Shown here piece by piece: positions 36,561 to 48,207 of a DNA stretch of 64,000 nt. The translations under genes were made by a program, and so were the position numbers. The notes beneath the pieces are model-generated. The model was not told the DNA's origin. It did no database searches and saw nothing but the letters and a program-made list of their open reading frames with translations. Positions within the stretch are counted from its first letter, which is position 1. Every line of letters begins with the position of its first letter. Origin of the DNA: Hsuehochloa calcarea (taxonomy: Eukaryota; Streptophyta; Magnoliopsida; Poales; Poaceae); the NCBI GenBank assembly GCA_036346395.1, contig CM070596.1, positions 23,660,177-23,724,176 on the forward strand, in the 5' to 3' direction.

Positions 36561-38194
36561 CCCATTAGCTTCGCATTTCCATGTTCTCTATGATGCTCCC
36601 TTCCTCTTTCTAGGTTGAGCACCAGAGCACCGAAGCCTCTTCATCCTTGCTGTCGACACAATACCATTGATACGGGGTGCCCGATCTTCACAACTTAGGA
36701 TCTGAGATACTAGAGTAACCCACCAAATTTGACGAAGCCAATCGATACCAATGCAATGACCTACGACGAACGAACTTGTTGAACCACACGCTTGAATGAT
36801 TCCACTTGGCCACGAACAAGTGGAGATGGTCTCCTTGCAATCCACCCAAGAGAAAGCAAGAAAATCAGTAAAGGAATTACACAATTCCAACGGGACATCA
36901 ATCAGCTAGCACAAACCCTAAAACATGCAAGATGAAATCTGAAATTTCATATTGCTATAGTGCGCACCCCTCTCTAGGGTATTAAGGACGCGTGGGACAC
37001 TCCCCCACACATAGGCTAAGTCCATACTTAGTCTATTTGGCCCAAGTGGCCAAATTGGCTTTTAAGACTAATCTAAAATTAAATTGTTTTATAATGTAGA
37101 AATAGTTCTAAAGTATATATATGGCCCATTTAGGACCTCTCAAGTCATACATCATGCAAGCCCATCAATTAAATCCATGCTAACTCTTCAATCGAGCTAG
37201 AATGCTCAATTAAGCCTTTTAAGCTCTTTCGGCCCAAATTGAGGAGCTGGACATGGATTCCTTCAATTCCAGTCATATGGGCATGTCTTGGGCTTCCCTT
37301 GGACATGGTGGATGTGGAAGTGGGCTTAGGTGGCCGCATTGGCCTCCCACTCCTTGGTTCGGCCGCATGGGCCTCCCCTTTCCTTGGCTTTGCTGCCGCA
37401 TAGGCCTTGGGCTTGCTTTCTCCTTGCTGGCCGCATGGAGTGGACTTAGTCCCTTTGATGGTTGCATGAAATGACTCCCATGACTTGCATTCTTCTCGTG
37501 TGCTCTCCTCTTCTTCTCTCTATCCTCCCCCTGGCCCGCACTATTTATAGGGCATCCATAATACCTAGACGCACACAAGGAAAGCCATAGTCATATTCTT
37601 TCTAACAAAGTATAATCATGAACATTAAGTTTAGCTTTAACCTTGTGATAGTGTTTATAATCTTGATGTGTAGGTATGTATGTCATTGAGGTAGGGCAAT
37701 CCTCACCTTCTTGAATGAAAGCTGTCATTAGCTTTCGATAACCTGAAAGTGTACTAAGCAAAGAAAACAACGTATATACATGATATATGTATCTATCATC
37801 CATTTTGTCTTTCCCATTGTTTTGCATATCATGAATAGCACAACAACAACAAGCACTCACGATCACATATAACTTATGCATGTCAACACTCCTTTCATCC
37901 ACATCATTCGTGTTCCCTAAAAGAAGTCATCCTCGATAACCATGTTTCCAAATTATGAATCGACATACCCAAATCATTTTCTAATGTATACAAGTGGCTC
38001 ATATGATAATATTTCAATATTACAACATCAATTTCATGTAATTTAGATGAGAAAATTATTTGTGTCTTCTATGCTTCAATTGCGCTGCTCTTATTACTTA
38101 TACATGATTGTTCAACAAAAAATGAATGAGTAGACTTTATAAATCTTTCTAAACAATAGGCACTCATATGTAAACTCATCTCTAAGTGATCATG
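36561..38194. other. Unassigned repeat-like DNA
   Basis: No gene is supported. It contains CCGCAT-type phrases repeated at about 29-36 bp steps at 37332-37440 (GGCCGCAT at 37332, 37361 and 37429), which explains the open frames there. It also has a TATTTATAG phrase at 37541-37549 that could be a minus-strand TATA box (CTATAAATA). The stretch 36960-37250 resembles LTR sequence (CACTCCCCCACACATAGG), family unknown. Confidence 0.3.
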
Positions 38195-38223
38195 TGTAAC
38201 ATCCAAAAAATTATGAACATTTG
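38195..38223 (+). repeat. First 29 bp of a long TGTAACATCC-type LTR (copy A), split by the copia insertion
   Basis: TGTAACATCC at 38195 opens an LTR that is interrupted after 29 bases by the element at 38224-48202. The sequence resumes after that element's target duplication at 48208. The start matches the LTR at 56951. Confidence 0.55.
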
Positions 38224-40128
38224 TGTGGATATCGTGAGGATATGTGCACGATCTCAGGATGATGAGTCAATTGGTAATGGCTTTGTTGGTTTGCAAAATC
38301 TCGCGTTTTCGGGTTTGCTCCAAGGCTGTCAGATCACAGGCGGTCTGACCGGTTGTGTCGGGCGGTCAGACCGCCCGTGGAGAGGTCCGACCAGCCATGG
38401 TGGCCGGTCCGACCGTTTTGTTGAAAAGTGGTTTTTGGAGCTGAGCCAAAAATAGGTTGTGTAGGCAAGTGAGGGGAGTCTCCTGGATATGGTCACATCA
38501 TTTTTGGAGCTCCCAGTCAAAAGTTCTATTCAGTTGAAATTTTCAGAAGGTTTCGGAATTTCAAGCTGAAAATTTGGCTAAGTCTTTTCGGGCGGTCCGA
38601 CCGCCGTTGTGGAAACGGTCCGACCGGCCAAACATCGGTCAGACCGGCCTTGTGGGGCGGTCAAACCGCCGATGACTTGGAGGTTAGCCAAGTTAGCATT
38701 GAGTTGATGTGAATGTGTTTTATGAATGGAGTTCAATACTTTATTGTTGCATATTGCATTGCGGAACTAACGTGGGTCAAGTTGTGAAGAACTTGTTCCC
38801 GGAAACGATTTGTTTGTCTATTGCTGTGCAGGTGGCTTGCAGGTCGACGACGTCAACGGTGAGGTGGATCGGGACTACGCTTGGAGAGCTGAGGTCCAGA
38901 ACGATCATAGATGCCGGGTGAGGTCGTGTGACTCAAGCATGGTGCAGAATGGACAAGATGGATCGAACGGGTAGTTCGATGCAGCTGGTTGGATCAGGCG
39001 GTGCGGAAGTCGTTGCAAGTCCCTAGGAGGTTCCGATGGGATTCGGACGCGAGGGACTTGGCGACGTGTTGAAAGCCGCTGATCAACCTACAAGTGGTGA
39101 AGCAGGAGATTGTTTCAATAGTTATGTGTGTGTGGGTCCCATGTGTGAGAGGGTCCCAAAAGTGAAACCCTAGGCCTCTAGTATAAATAGAAAGGGGGGA
39201 GATGTAAAACCCCCAAGCATTCATTTTGAGCCCCTCATCCTTTTTCTAGGGTTTGGAGAGGAGAGGAGAAGAGAGCTAGGGTTTGGAGAAAGTGTGTGCT
39301 CCTTGTGTGAGCTCTTGTCCTCCTTGTTGGAGTGGCTTTGTAAGCATCTAGTGTGATCAATCAATCTTGTGATGCTTACTTGAAAGATCATTTATCCCCT
39401 TTGTGTTCTTCTCTCTTTTGAATGATTTTGGTGCTTCCTTGATTCAAGGGTTTATGCTTAGTCTCTTGACCTATTTTATCTTGCTTTGATGTGTGGGAAT
39501 ACTCCTAGAATCATCTAGACCATCAACCCCCACAAGCAAGTCTTGAATCAAAGTTTTCATATTTCTAGGGTTTGTGCACTTCTTTGGTAAAACCTTGAGA
39601 GATCGATTTGCCAAGTGGATCCAAGGATCGTCACTAGAAATAGGTCTCCAATATCCTTAGGGAGGTGTGCTCGAAATTTGATCAAGTTTCATTGGTTAAA
39701 TCAAAACTTGGATCAAATTTCGTTTTGGAGTTGGACTTGATTTTTCAGTACTGGACTGAATCGGTCTGACCGGTTTTGTAACGGCGGTCCGACCGCCCGT
39801 GTTTCAGACCGCTCAGTACTGCCGGGTCGAACTGATATCCACCGGTCCGACCGCCAGTTAGTAGCCGGTTCGACCGCTCGTTAACGTCGGTCGATCACTG
39901 TGTCTCGCCGGTCGACCGCCAGCATCGACCCGCAGTGAGTTCAATTCTCCACTTGTGTGTCGTGTGGTTGAGCGGGGTTATCGAATTCAACACAAGGTTT
40001 CCACTGTGCGCTTACTGATCTTCTTAGCTTTCATAGCTAAAGGAGTAAAGTTCGTGTTGAATTTGATTTAGGCGAGAAAGTTGAGAAAGCACCTATTCAC
40101 CCCCCCTAGTCGCCTTTACGGTCCTACA
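38224..40128 (+). repeat. 5' LTR of the 38-kb copia element
   Basis: 1905 bp, TGTGGATATC to TCCTACA. The TATA box TATAAATAG is at 39182-39190. GGTCNGACC-type palindromes occur in three groups: 38342, 38364, 38384, 38406; then 38594, 38617, 38637, 38659; then 39763, 39786 and 39844, 39867, 39889, 39910. It is one 22-bp motif unit longer than the 3' LTR in the first group. Confidence 0.9.
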
Positions 40129-40130
40129 AG

Positions 40131-40143
40131 TGGTATCAGAGCC
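40131..40143 (+). other. Primer binding site
   Basis: TGGTATCAGAGCC, two bases after the 5' LTR. It is complementary to the 3' end of plant initiator Met-tRNA and intact here, unlike in the array. Confidence 0.9.
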
Positions 40144-40183
40144 GGTTAGCTCTTCTCATAGATCTTAACCGGTCTTTGGAGCC

Positions 40184-42880
40184 ATGGCGACTGACAAGTA
40201 CTCAACCAAGCCACATATTTTTGAGTGAGTTGACTTTGCATATTGGAAGGCTCGTATGCAAGCTTATATCGAGGCTCAAGGGCACGCTATTTGGCTTAAG
40301 GTAAAAAACCCTTATGTCGTGCCAGCCGATGACGATATGATCACTCCAAATGTGGAGGCCAATAGCAAGGCTCGAAATTATTTGATCCAAGGCCTTAGTC
40401 GATCTGAGTTTGAGCGTGTTGCTCACTTGCGGTCTGCTCATGAGATCTGACGGACTCTTTGTGACTATCACGAAGGGTCCACTGCGATCAAGGAAGTGAG
40501 ACAGAACCAGCTCAAGAAAGTTTACTCTAAGATCGAGCAAAGGCCTGGTGAGTCTTTGGATGAGCTGTGGGGAAGATTTTCTAAGATTCTTCATGATCTC
40601 CGCGCTGTTGACTTAGTCTTTTCTGAGTCTGAAAATGCACGCCAGCTTTTGGGTGCTCTTGATGTGAAGGTCTGGAGAATGAAGATCACTTCCATCAATG
40701 ACAACACTGTCATGAGTGAGCTTACCATGGATAAGCTATACTCGAGGTTGAAGACGCATGAGATTGATTTTATCTCGCCTCTCCCCAAGACAGAGTCGAT
40801 GGCATTATTGGTCGACAAATCCAAGGGTTGTTCTTCTGATTCTCTTGATTGTAGCTCATCTGATTTTTCATTATCTGCTTTGCATTCTTTAAGCGATGAG
40901 CAACTTGAGAAACTACCCGAGGATGACTTAGCCCTCCTATCCACCAAATTCACGAGAGCATACAACAAGGTGAGGAATAGGAGGAGAAGTGGACCTATCA
41001 CGTGCTTTGAATGTGGTGAGCCAAACCACATTCGCTCCAGGTGCCCCAAGCTAAAGGGCAAGGAGGAGAAGGAGACACGAAGACATCCCCAGGAGAGGGA
41101 TGCAAAACCCAAGAAGACAAACTATCGCAAGTTTGTCACCGGTCCTGCCTCTCTAGAGAATGTAAATATGAGCGATGTGGACTCGGAAACGGAGGACGAC
41201 GAGAGTGACTCCCGTGGCAAGAAGAAGGCTCATGACTTCACAGGCATGTGCTTCATGGCCAAGAACAGCCACGACAGCGACTCCTCCAACGATGAGGATC
41301 CTTTTAGTGATCCTGATGAGGTATGCCCTTCAATTGCTGACATGAAAAGGGCTTTGGTGCTTGTCGAATGTAAATTGCATAAGCAAGTAAAAATGATTAA
41401 GAAGCAGGATATTATGATCGATAATTTGAACCTAGAAGTTGTTAGGCTTAAATCTATTAATCCTGATAATATTTGTGATTCCTGCACTAGCTTGCTTAAA
41501 GAATTGACAAGCTTGAAATCTGCTCATTCCTCCTGCTAATCAACTAAAAGATACTCTTGATGAACTAGAATCTCTCAAGTCTAGTTCTGTTTGCTTAGAT
41601 GTCATTTCTCTTGATGTGACTGCCATGGAAGCTATTCCTTTAACTTGCTCAAATTGTTCTTTGCAAGAATTAAAACTGGATAGCTCTTTAAAAGAACTGC
41701 AAAAATTTGATGCTAGTCACACATGCTCTCATTGTAAGAATAATAGGATTAAGATGCAAGAGATGACAGAAATGGTGGTTTACTCTAGAGCTGCATCTTG
41801 TGAAAATTGTCCCAAGCTTACAATAGAGATTGAAGCTTTAAACAAGACTCTTGAAGAAAAAGCTAAAATTGAAAAATCCATGTCCTTTACTGCTTCTAAG
41901 AAAGTCATTGATTCTAACTCTTGTGTTTTGAATGTTGAAGTTGAAACCATGATTGGTCAAATTCAAGAGGCATTTAGAGTCAAGTTTAAGGAGCAGTTGA
42001 ATAGGATTAAGAAATCCTATTGTGTGTCTTGTGAGGCTTTCAAAGTGGAAGTGGCCCTTCTTAAGAGTAAACGTGATGAGGTAATCAAGTCTAGCAAGTG
42101 CACTAGATGTGAGGGTCTAATTAAAGAGAATGATTACCTCAAGGTGACTCTTGAGAAGTTTTCGAGTGGGAAAAAGAAACTCAACATGATTCTTGAGCAA
42201 TCTAAGGTGAGCGTGAAAAATAGTGGCCTAGGTTTCAATCCCCTAGAGCATTCCAAGAAAAACCCACCTAGGATTGCTAGAGTTGTGAAGAATGGTCTGT
42301 TTGAGTTAGAACCTCCTAAGCCATCCAGGGTTGTTTTCAAATACGCTGGTTTTGCCCAAACTCTTTCTAGCAAGAAAGGTGCTTTTACTCCTTCAGTACA
42401 GACCCCTCAAAAGGTCAAGTACCATTGCACCTTCTGCAAGAAAGAAGGCCACACTGTTGAGTTCTGCTTCCGGAGAGCAAAACTTGAGAGAAAAGAGAGG
42501 ATGAGCGCCTTGAGATCCATTAGAGGAGTCCCCTCTCCAACTACAGTCTCTAGAGCTAGGCAGCCTGTTTATCGTACCTCATATAGGCCTAGATTTGTAG
42601 AGAACTTTGTAGACTCTTTTGGTGGGTCTAGGCAGCATGTTGGATTAGGATATCGTGAGGAGAGACCATGGGTAGCACCTAGACAGGGGGAGTATCGATC
42701 TTTTGGTAGATCGTTTCGGAGAGGTCTAGGTGGTTCTCATGTGCATCCTTATGATTTTATTCCTGATCATGTTTCGCTATTTTCTGCTTTGCTCCCGGAC
42801 ATCGTGCTTCTCAAGATCGATTCCTAGATCATTTATCACTAACCCGAGATCGAGGCACGGATATTTTCTCGATTGTGCTT
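40184..42880 (+). pseudogene. gag: gag of the 38-kb copia element, broken
   Basis: The start is the ATG at 40184 (MATDKYSTKPHIFE), as in relatives. The frame has stops at 40226 and 40448 (TGA where the family B copy has TGG in HEIW), then stays open from 40496 to 41539. That piece holds the copia gag domain and the first knuckle, CFECGEPNHIRSRC at about 41001-41042 with all four ligands. After a frameshift near 41540, 41616-42827 encodes a Cys-pair-rich coiled-coil region and a second knuckle, CTFCKKEGHTVEFC at about 42427-42468, intact, then an Arg-rich tail. Either a frameshift or sequence error separates it from protease. Confidence 0.85.
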
Positions 42881-42899
42881 TTAGGTCCGCTGTGCGAGG

Positions 42900-43839
42900 A
42901 AGGATGACATATGGCTTGTTGACTCCGGGTGTTCTCGACATATGACCGGAGATTCTAGATGGTTCTCCTCCCTCACACGTGCATCCGCAACGAATTGATT
43001 ACATTTGGGGATGCTTCTACCGGACCGTGGATCGCAAAGGGCACGTCGTGCGTCAACGACAAGTTCATGCTTAAAGACGCCGCTTTGGTAAGTGTCGAGG
43101 TATAACCTTCTATCTGTTTCTCAACTGCTTGATGAGGGTCTAGAAGTGAGGTTTAAGAGAGGTGAGTGTAGAGTTCTAGATTCCTCAGGTGAGCTTGTTT
43201 TTGAGATCTCCAGATTTGAGAAGATCTTCTGTGCAAATTTCAGTATTTCTTCAGTTTCCAGTCCTAGGTGTCTTGTAGCCTCTGATTCTCATGACCTTGT
43301 TTTGTGGCATCGTAGACTTGGGCACATAGGTTTCGATCATTTGTCTAGAGTCAGTTGCAAGAACTTGATTAGAGGTTTGCCTAGGCTGAAGGCTGTTAGA
43401 GATCTTGTGTGCTCGCCCTGTAGACATGGTAAGATGGTGTCTGCTTCCCACCCACCTCTTACATTGGTAATGACTGATGGACCAGGACAGCTTCTTCACT
43501 TAGACACAGTTGGTCCTTCTAGAGTTCACCATTGGTGGGAAATGGTATGTGCTGGTGGTTGTGGATGATTACTCCAGGTATTCATGGGTTTATTTTCTCG
43601 CTTCTAAGGACGAAGCATTTGGATTCTTTAGAGATTTGGTACTTAGACTTGCTGTTGATATACCTGGAGCCTTGAGAGCCATTAGGAGTGACAATAGGAC
43701 ATAATTCAAGAATTCTTCTTTTTCTACCTTCTGCACTGTTAAGGGAATTGAGCATCAGTTTTCTTCTCCTAGAGTTCCCCAGCAGAATGGTGTTGTAGAA
43801 AGGAAGAACATAACCCTTGTAGAGATGGCTCGAACCATG
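42900..43839 (+). pseudogene. pol: pol part 1 of the 38-kb copia element: protease and truncated integrase
   Basis: The protease active site (LVDSGCS-like, MTGDSRWF) lies at about 42910-42965, in more than one frame. A frame at 43092-43568 carries the YNLLSVSQLL motif and the pre-integrase HHCC zinc region (LWHRRLGHIGFDHL, then CSPCRHGKM), followed by the first integrase Asp in HLDTVGPSR. A second frame, 43510-43704, continues the core (GKWYVLVVVDDYSR, AIRSDNRT with the second Asp). The core ends at 43839 in GLUMAR-like MARTM, where about 1.09 kb present in the array copies is missing. Confidence 0.8.
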
Positions 43840-44917
43840 TTTTTAAACTCTCTAAAGCCCTGTATGGATTGAAACAAGCTCCTAGAGCTTGGTATGACAG
43901 GCTTAAGAGTTTCTTGCTTGAAAATGATTTCAAAATAGGAATGGTTGATAAAACCTTGTTCACTCTCGTGCATGGCGTTGACTTTTTGTCGGGTTCAGAT
44001 TTATGTAGATGATATTATATTCAGTGGTTCTTCTCATGCTTTGGTGTCCAGATTTTCAGATTCTATGAGCAGTGAGTTCGAGATGAGCATGATGGGAGAA
44101 TTGACATTCTTCCTTGGTTTACAAATCAAGCAACTGAAAGAAGGCACCTTCGCTCACCGAGTAAGTATACAAAGGACCTTCTTCTACGCTTCAATATGGG
44201 AAGCAGAGGCCAATGTCTACTCCCATTGCTACAACCACCGTGGCTTGGACCTCGATGAGGATGGAGAGTCCGTGGACCGTAAGGAGTACCGCAGATGATT
44301 GGCTCCTCCTCTATCTTACAAATACGAGGCCGGACATACAATTTGTCGTATGTCCGTGCGCCGCTTCGTGTTTCCTCGTGCTTCTCATCGTCAAGACGAT
44401 CGTCGATCTTCGTGTACCTTCAAGATACGCTTGACTTTGGACTCGTATTCTTCTTCTTCGCTCTCTCAATTCGAGCATTTTCGATGCCGACTTTATGGGT
44501 GTAGAGTGGATAGGAAGAGTACTTCCGCACTTGTCATTTCTTAGGCACATCTCTTGTTTCTTGGTCTTCTAGAAAATGCAGTCTTGGTTGCATGATCCAC
44601 ACCGAGGCCGAGTATGTAGCTACCGCTGGTTGCTCTCGTGTTCTCTGGATTTTATCCACGCTGCGAGACTATGGGTTGTCCTTGAGAAGTGTTCCTCTTT
44701 CTCAGGATAACACTTCGCAATTAATATTGCCAAAACCCAAAGGCAACATTCCAGGACTAAACACATTGATATTCGATTTCATTTTCTTAGAGACCATGTT
44801 GAGAAAGGTGATGTTGTGCTTCACTTTGTAGAGTCTGAGCAACAGCTTGCAGATATTTTCACTAAAGCTCTTGATTCTTCTCGCTTTGTCGCTTATGGGA
44901 GAGTTAGGGGTTATTAG
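43840..44917 (+). pseudogene. pol: pol part 2 of the 38-kb copia element: reverse transcriptase C-terminal half and RNase H
   Basis: It begins after the deletion with KALYGLKQAPRAWYDR-like sequence (43855-43900), then VQIYVDDIIFSGSSHA (YVDD at about 44005-44016), MMGELTFFLGLQIKQ and, after frameshifts, RNase H ending in a TAG at 44915-44917. The RT N-terminal half with the first catalytic Asp is absent. The order and end match the array copies (stop at 7689 and 16747). Confidence 0.8.
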
Positions 44918-46327
44918 TCCTATTGGGCTGTTTTGAGGGGAAAGTTGCTCTTTTTGCATTCATTGTATCATAATGCATGTTTCAATTCATTTGTCTTGCA
45001 TTGTATAATAAAATTTGTGGAGTTTTGATCATTATCCTTGTATGGCTTGATTTCATATTCTATACCTTGTCATATCAAGTGTTAGTATGCTAGACTTCTT
45101 TTATGGCTCTTGTTGTTTAGCTTAGCTTTTGCCTTGCTAGCTTTATATCTGTGAGTAAATTGAATCAAATGATGTCTTGTTGGATCTTGTGACTAGTTTT
45201 GCTCTAGTGATCCTCTTATGATTCTTGCCATGTCATATAGGTTGAATTGAGTCTTGAACTTATTTTGAGATGAAAAATGAGCTTGTTAACTTCTTGAGTC
45301 AAGCAAATGAAAAATGAGATTTTATGTGCGAAAAAATTGATCTCACCAATCCTTTCTCATGAGACGGCTTGCCATTGCACTAGGCATGAACTCAGGGGGA
45401 GTTTTGGATGACCTAGATCATTCTTTTAAGCTTATCGCTTGAGATGGTCGCGGCAAGGCTTGAGATCTAGCACAGTGAAAAAAAATCCTTTTTAGGAAAA
45501 TGCTCAAAATGCTAAGTGCTTGAGTTTTGCTTCAAAAGTGTACTCTTAATGCTCAAAATGCCTCAGTTCTTGCTTTGAGTGTCTTTTTACTTATAGACAT
45601 GGCTTGACTCATTTTTGGTTGTTGTTAGTGAAACTATGATATTGAGCAACCTTTCATGGTATTCATTCTCTTAATCTCAGATTACTGCTATTTTGGTTTT
45701 AGCTTTGCAGTACATGTTTTGCCATGATTGAATATAGCTTCTTCTCCTTTTATGGCTTGGTATAATACTTGTACTGTCTACATGTATAATGGTCATGGCT
45801 CCTTTTTACTAAAGTTCAAAAATAAAGTCATTCCTTCATGCTCTTTCTTTTCCCATGCATCTTGATGAATTCATTGTCAAAGGGGGAGAAAGATTGAAGA
45901 AAAATGCTGTTTTGGAGCGTTTGGTTTCATACATAAGGTTTCATATAAAAGAACACACATATAAAAAATGAACCTTTTGAAAATTTGTGATCATAGTGAG
46001 TTGAGTCTCTTGGTTCTATTGTCTTTTTCTGATTTTATTTGCAATTGAAGAAGACTCACAATGATCAAAGGTCAAATAGAACAATTGTCTTTCATTTGGA
46101 CATAAGTGAGATTTTTGGCTACTTTCTGGAATTTGAATCCTCTTGTGTTTTCATTGTCTTATCTCACTTGCTTATATTTTCCTGAAGCCAACTTGGTCGG
46201 TTCCTAGGCTTTTTCTTGCTTATGGACCAAGTTGTGCCTTTGTGCGAAAACGGCGATTGTTTTTACCTTTCAATCTGAAAAACCATATTTTCTGGGAAAT
46301 TGCCAATGTGTTCATCAAGGGGGAGAT
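44918..46327 (+). other. Non-coding 3' internal region with three purine tracts
   Basis: About 1.4 kb between the RNase H stop and the 3' LTR, without a credible env-like frame. Purine tracts occur at 45393-45401 (CAGGGGGAG), 45879-45892 (AAAGGGGGAGAAAG) and 46317-46327 (the true polypurine tract, AAGGGGGAGAT, touching the LTR). The same layout is found in the array. Confidence 0.75.
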
Positions 46328-48202
46328 TGTGGATATCGTGAGGATATGTGCACGATCTCAGGATGATGAGTCAATTGGCAATGGCTTTGTTGGTTTGCAA
46401 AATCTCGCGTTTTCGGGTTTGCTCCAAGGCTGTCAGATCACAGGCGGTCTGACCGGTTGTGTCGGGCGGTCAGACCGCCCGTGGAGAGGTCCGACCGTTT
46501 TGTTGAAAAGTGGTTTTTGGAGCTGAGCCAAAAATAGGTTGTGTAGGCAAGTGAGGGGAGTCTCCTGGATGTGGTCACATCATTTTTGGAGCTCCCAGTG
46601 AAAAGTTCTATTCAGTTGAAATTTTAAGGTTTCGAATTTCAAGTCGAAAATTTGGCTAAGTCTTTTCAGGCGGTCCGACCGTTGTGGAAACGGTCCGACC
46701 GCTCGACATCGGTCGACCGCCTTGTGGGGCGGTCAGACTGTCGATGACTTGGAGGTTAGCCAAGTTGGCATTGAGTTGATGTGAATGTGTTTTATGAATG
46801 GAGTTCAATGCTTTATTGTTGCATATTGCATTGCGGAACTAACGTGGGTCAAGTTGTGAAGAACTTGTTTCCGGAAACGATTTGTTTGTCTATTGCTGAG
46901 CAGGTGGCTTGCAGGTCGACGACATCAACGGTGAGGTGGATTGGGACTACGCTTGGAGAGCTGAGGTCCAGAACGATCATGGATGCCGGGTGAGGTCGTG
47001 TGACTCAAGCATGGTGCAGAATGGACAAGATGGATCGAACGGGTAGCTCGATGCAGCTGGTTGGATCAGGCGGTGCGGAAGTCGGTGCAAGTCCCTAGGA
47101 GGTTCCGATGGGATTCGGACGCGAGGGACCTGGCGACGTGTTGAAAGCCGCTGATCAACCAACACGTGGTGAAGCAGGAGATTACTTCAATAGTTATGTG
47201 TGTGTGGGTCCCATGTGTGAGTGGGTCCCAAAAGTGAAACCCTAGGCCTCTAGTATAAATAGAAAGGGGGGAGATGTAAAACCCCCAAGCATTCATTTTG
47301 AGCCCCTCATCCTTTTTCTAGGGTTTGGAGAGGAGAGGTGAAGAGAGCTAGGGTTTGGAGAAAGTGTGTGCTCCTTGTGTGAGCTCTTGTCCTCCTTGTT
47401 GGAGTGGGTTTGTAAGCATCTAGTGTGATCAATCAATCTTGTGATGCTTACTTGAAAGATCATTTGTCCCCTTTGTATTCTTCTCTCTTTTGAATGATTT
47501 TGGTGCTTCCTTGATTCAAGAGTTTATGCTTGGTCTCTTGACCTATTTTATCTTGCTTTGATGTGTGGGAATACTCCTAGAATCATCTAGACCATCAACC
47601 CCCACAAGCAAGTCTTGAATCAAAGTTTTTCATATTTCTAGGGTTTGTGCACTTCTTTGGTAAAACCTTGAGAGATCGATTTCGCGAAGTGGATCTGAAG
47701 GATCGTCGCTAGAAATAGGTCTCCAATATCCTTAGAGAGGTGTGCTCCAAATTTGATCAAGTTTCATTGGTTGAATCAAAAGTTGGATCAAATTTCGTTT
47801 TGGAGTTGGACTTGATTTTTCAGTACTGGACTGAATCGGTCTGACCGATTTTGTAACGGCGGTCTGACCGCCTGTTTCGAATCGCCAAGATCGCTGGTCG
47901 AACCGATATCCACCGGTCCGACCGCCGATTAGTAGCCGGTCCGACCGCCGTTGAACGTCGGTCGACCGCTGTGTCCCGCCGGCCCGATACCAAGATCACC
48001 CGTATAAAGTGAGTTTAATTCTCCACTTTTGTGTCGTGTGGTTGAGCGGGGTTATCGAATTCAAAGACAAGGCTTCCATCGGCGCTTATCGATCTTCTTA
48101 GCTTTCATAGCTAAAGGAGTAAAGTTCGTGTTGAATTTGATTTAGGCGAGAAAGTTGAGAAAGCGCCTATTCATCCCCGCTAGTCGCCTTTACGGTCCTA
48201 CA
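46328..48202 (+). repeat. 3' LTR of the 38-kb copia element
   Basis: 1875 bp, TGTGGATATC to TCCTACA. TATAAATAG is at 47254-47262. In the first palindrome group it lacks one 22-bp unit present in the 5' LTR (single GGTCCGACC at about 46488 before GTTTTG). Confidence 0.9.
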
Positions 48203-48207
48203 ATTTG

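Larger units (their letters stand above)
38224..48202 (+). mobile_element. Structurally complete SIRE-type Ty1/copia element (family A), non-autonomous
   Basis: Both LTRs begin TGTGGATATC and end TCCTACA, and the element is flanked by the exact 5-bp duplication ATTTG (38219-38223 and 48203-48207). The order is LTR, primer site, gag, protease, integrase, reverse transcriptase, RNase H, about 1.4 kb non-coding, polypurine tract, LTR, the Ty1/copia order. Two CCHC-type knuckles in a long coiled-coil gag point to the SIRE/Maximus lineage. It is the same family as the array at 1-24472 but in the opposite orientation. The LTRs differ mainly by small indels, so it is fairly young. Gag and pol are broken and about 1.09 kb is missing from pol. 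Confidence 0.9.

Noticed and set aside
35826..36568. Several frames of 100-146 codons, Pro/Ser-rich
   Set aside because: A C-rich stretch of a probable LTR; the same composition gives like frames at 48367-49702 without sequence conservation at the protein level.
44918..46327. An env-like gene after RNase H, as in some SIRE elements
   Set aside because: No frame of useful length with a signal peptide, membrane segment or coiled coil was found.
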